Assembly: GCF_028858725.1 (NCBI RefSeq) | Contig: NC_084774.1 | Location: forward strand, 8,468,001 to 8,532,000 | Reading direction: 5' to 3' | DNA: 64,000 bases | DNA from: Colius striatus | Lineage: Eukaryota; Chordata; Aves; Coliiformes; Coliidae | Shown here: piece after piece, positions 62,871 to 64,000 of the stretch | Layout of the letters: every line of letters begins with the position of its first letter | How positions within the stretch are numbered: position 1 is the stretch's first letter | Notes under the pieces: model-generated | What the model saw: the letters and a program-made list of their open reading frames with translations, nothing else | Database searches by the model: none | What the model was told of the DNA's origin: nothing | Position numbers and translations under genes: made by a program

Positions 62871-63757
62871 CTGCTGCCTCGGTGCTCTTTGGGAATGGCA
62901 AAGGGAAGGGGGATTGGTTTGGGGGGAGGAAGGAATTTGGGCAGGAGCTGCCACCGACAGGGAGGGGGATGGATGGATGGATGGATGGATGGATGGGGGA
63001 CAGAGCTTCTCTCTGGCCCTGGGAAGGGTTGGAGTGTTCCAAGGAGGAGGGGGAGGTTGCTGTTGTGCCAAGGAGATGGTGGGGAGCACAGTCCTGTCTC
63101 CATGATGGATGCCATTGGGGCAGATCTCTGCCCACCCCAGGTCCATCCCATCACAGATGCTCGTCCCGTGTCCCTCGGTAAAGGGCTGGGGAGCAGGAGA
63201 GCCCAAGCCACACTCTTCACTGGAGCTGGGGTGGTGATTGTGGGGCCTAGCACCGTTGAGCTGGGCATGGGAGGCAGCCCCAGCCATGCTGGGGTGAGGG
63301 GGGCTTCAGCCTCACAGCCTCCCCCGGCGAGTTGAGCAAAGGACAAACCCTCACCCCGCCCCACCTTCCCTTGGAGGGGGTCTCGCCACGGCCCAGCACT
63401 GGGGCACGTTCGGGATGCCCCAGGCGCGGGGGGCCCCGGGCTCTGTGCGCGCTCCCCGTCCCTGCCTGGGGCTCGGCTGCGGGGGAGCCCACGGACACGA
63501 GCTCCATCCCGTGGGCAGCGGGGGAAGCGACGGACGAGCTGCGGCCGCTGCAACGGGGCTGCGGGGGAGGACCCCCCGGGAGCCACCAGCCCCGTCCGCG
63601 TCCCCCCCCGCGCCCCCCGACCTCGCCCCGCACCGGGACCCCTCGGCCCGTCACGGGACCGGGACCGGGATCCTTCCCGAGGGATTGGGGGGGGGGGGGA
63701 CACACGACACGCTCCACAGAACACTCCCCCCACTCCAGGCTGAGCCACGCTCCCGTC
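62871..63757. other. Intergenic region between BCL2L1 and the right-edge gene
   Basis: Apart from the GGAT microsatellite and C- or G-rich tracts (for example a G run at about 63688-63699), no feature was recognised. Long frames here reflect GC content. Confidence 0.5.
62968..62996 (+). repeat. (GGAT)n microsatellite
   Basis: About seven perfect GGAT tetranucleotides in the gap between the BCL2L1 3' UTR and the minus-strand gene at the right edge. Non-coding. Confidence 0.95.
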
Positions 63758-63763
63758 TTTAAT
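63758..63763 (-). terminator. Polyadenylation signal (ATTAAA) of the right-edge gene
   Basis: Plus-strand TTTAAT gives ATTAAA on the minus strand, about 97 bases beyond the stop codon of the partial gene. Confidence 0.5.
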
Positions 63764-63859
63764 CGCGGCCAAGGAGCCCCCGGCGTGGAAGGGGGTCGGG
63801 GGGTCGCGCGGGGGGTGCCCACGGTGGCATCGGCTCTGCTTCCCACGCACAGACTGGTC

Positions 63860-64000
63860 TCAGGGCTCGTACTGCAGGTCTGTGGCGATGAGCAGGAAGC
63901 CCTGCAGGGAGCCAGGGTGAGAGGGGGGCTGTGGGAGGACGTGGGGGGCGCGGGGCCGAGGGGACCCAGCACTCACCTCCTGCAGCGAGAGCCGGGGGTT
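63860..64000 (-). CDS. 3' end of a minus-strand gene, possibly BPI-fold family (partial)
   Basis: Two exons read on the minus strand: 64000-63977, then 63901-63860 after a good acceptor (CCCTGCAG), with donor GTGAGT below 63977. They encode NPRLSLQE then GFLLIATDLQYEP and a stop. The pattern of a very short last exon encoding phe-leu-leu...Tyr and ending within a few residues is like BPI, LBP and BPIFB proteins (human BPI ends NFLLFGADVVYK). It does not match COX4I2 or ID1, which neighbour BCL2L1 in mammals. A minus-strand ATTAAA (63758-63763) would serve as polyadenylation signal. Only 21 residues are visible, so the family call is tentative. Confidence 0.42.
   Translation of the reverse strand, partial: NPRLSLQEVSAGSPRPRAPHVLPQPPSHPGSLQGFLLIATDLQYEP

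Noticed and set aside
62702-63850. 382-codon minus-strand frame at the right end
   Set aside because: Runs through the BCL2L1 3' UTR end, a GGAT microsatellite and homopolymers; no domain recognised.
63860-64000. Right-edge minus-strand exons as COX4I2 or ID1
   Set aside because: Expected by mammalian synteny, but the visible C-terminus matches neither the COX4 ending (WDY...WKK) nor the ID1 ending (ADDRILCR).

Overview
This is vertebrate nuclear DNA, almost certainly from a bird and probably a neoavian one. It is GC-rich and gene-dense, with many very short introns, as expected of a microchromosome. The only clear interspersed repeats are avian CR1 LINE fragments. An intact IRF10, a gene kept in birds but lost in primates, sits between DUSP15 and FOXS1. 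The gene order matches the conserved block on human 20q11.21 (BCL2L1-TPX2-MYLK2-FOXS1-DUSP15).

Layout, left to right. DUSP15 (+) enters with its first exon missing and ends at 5202. IRF10 (+), 9545-12484, is complete and has an interferon-type promoter. FOXS1 (+), 13634-14957, is a single-exon forkhead gene with an apparent one-base frameshift near its 3' end. MYLK2 (-), 25633 down to 19546, is complete, with a calmodulin-regulated kinase domain and a long Lys/Ala/Pro-rich repetitive N-terminus. TPX2 (-), 39806 down to 31457, is complete in 17 coding exons. A CpG-rich, CCAAT-rich promoter block at 44.2-46.8 kb separates TPX2 from BCL2L1 (+), 47101-61487, which has two coding exons and a 13.7 kb intron. 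At the right edge are the last two coding exons of a minus-strand gene whose tail resembles BPI-fold proteins.

I rebuilt exons by hand from splice signals and family similarity. Phases agree across every junction: the coding sums are 1329 nt for IRF10, 2886 nt for MYLK2, 2292 nt for TPX2 and 693 nt for BCL2L1, all multiples of three. The genes are neighbours by ancient synteny, not an operon. TPX2 is a mitotic gene, BCL2L1 a survival gene, MYLK2 a muscle gene, FOXS1 a developmental regulator and IRF10 an immune regulator.

No mobile system, CRISPR array, tRNA or rRNA was seen. The most notable signals are a CCCTC pentanucleotide array that forms the polypyrimidine tract of an IRF10 intron, a 90-bp coding tandem repeat in MYLK2, a 45-bp minisatellite beside the TPX2 start region, a 9-codon upstream ORF in BCL2L1 matching the human one in length and spacing, the FOXS1 frameshift and a perfect 22-bp palindrome in DUSP15 intron 1.
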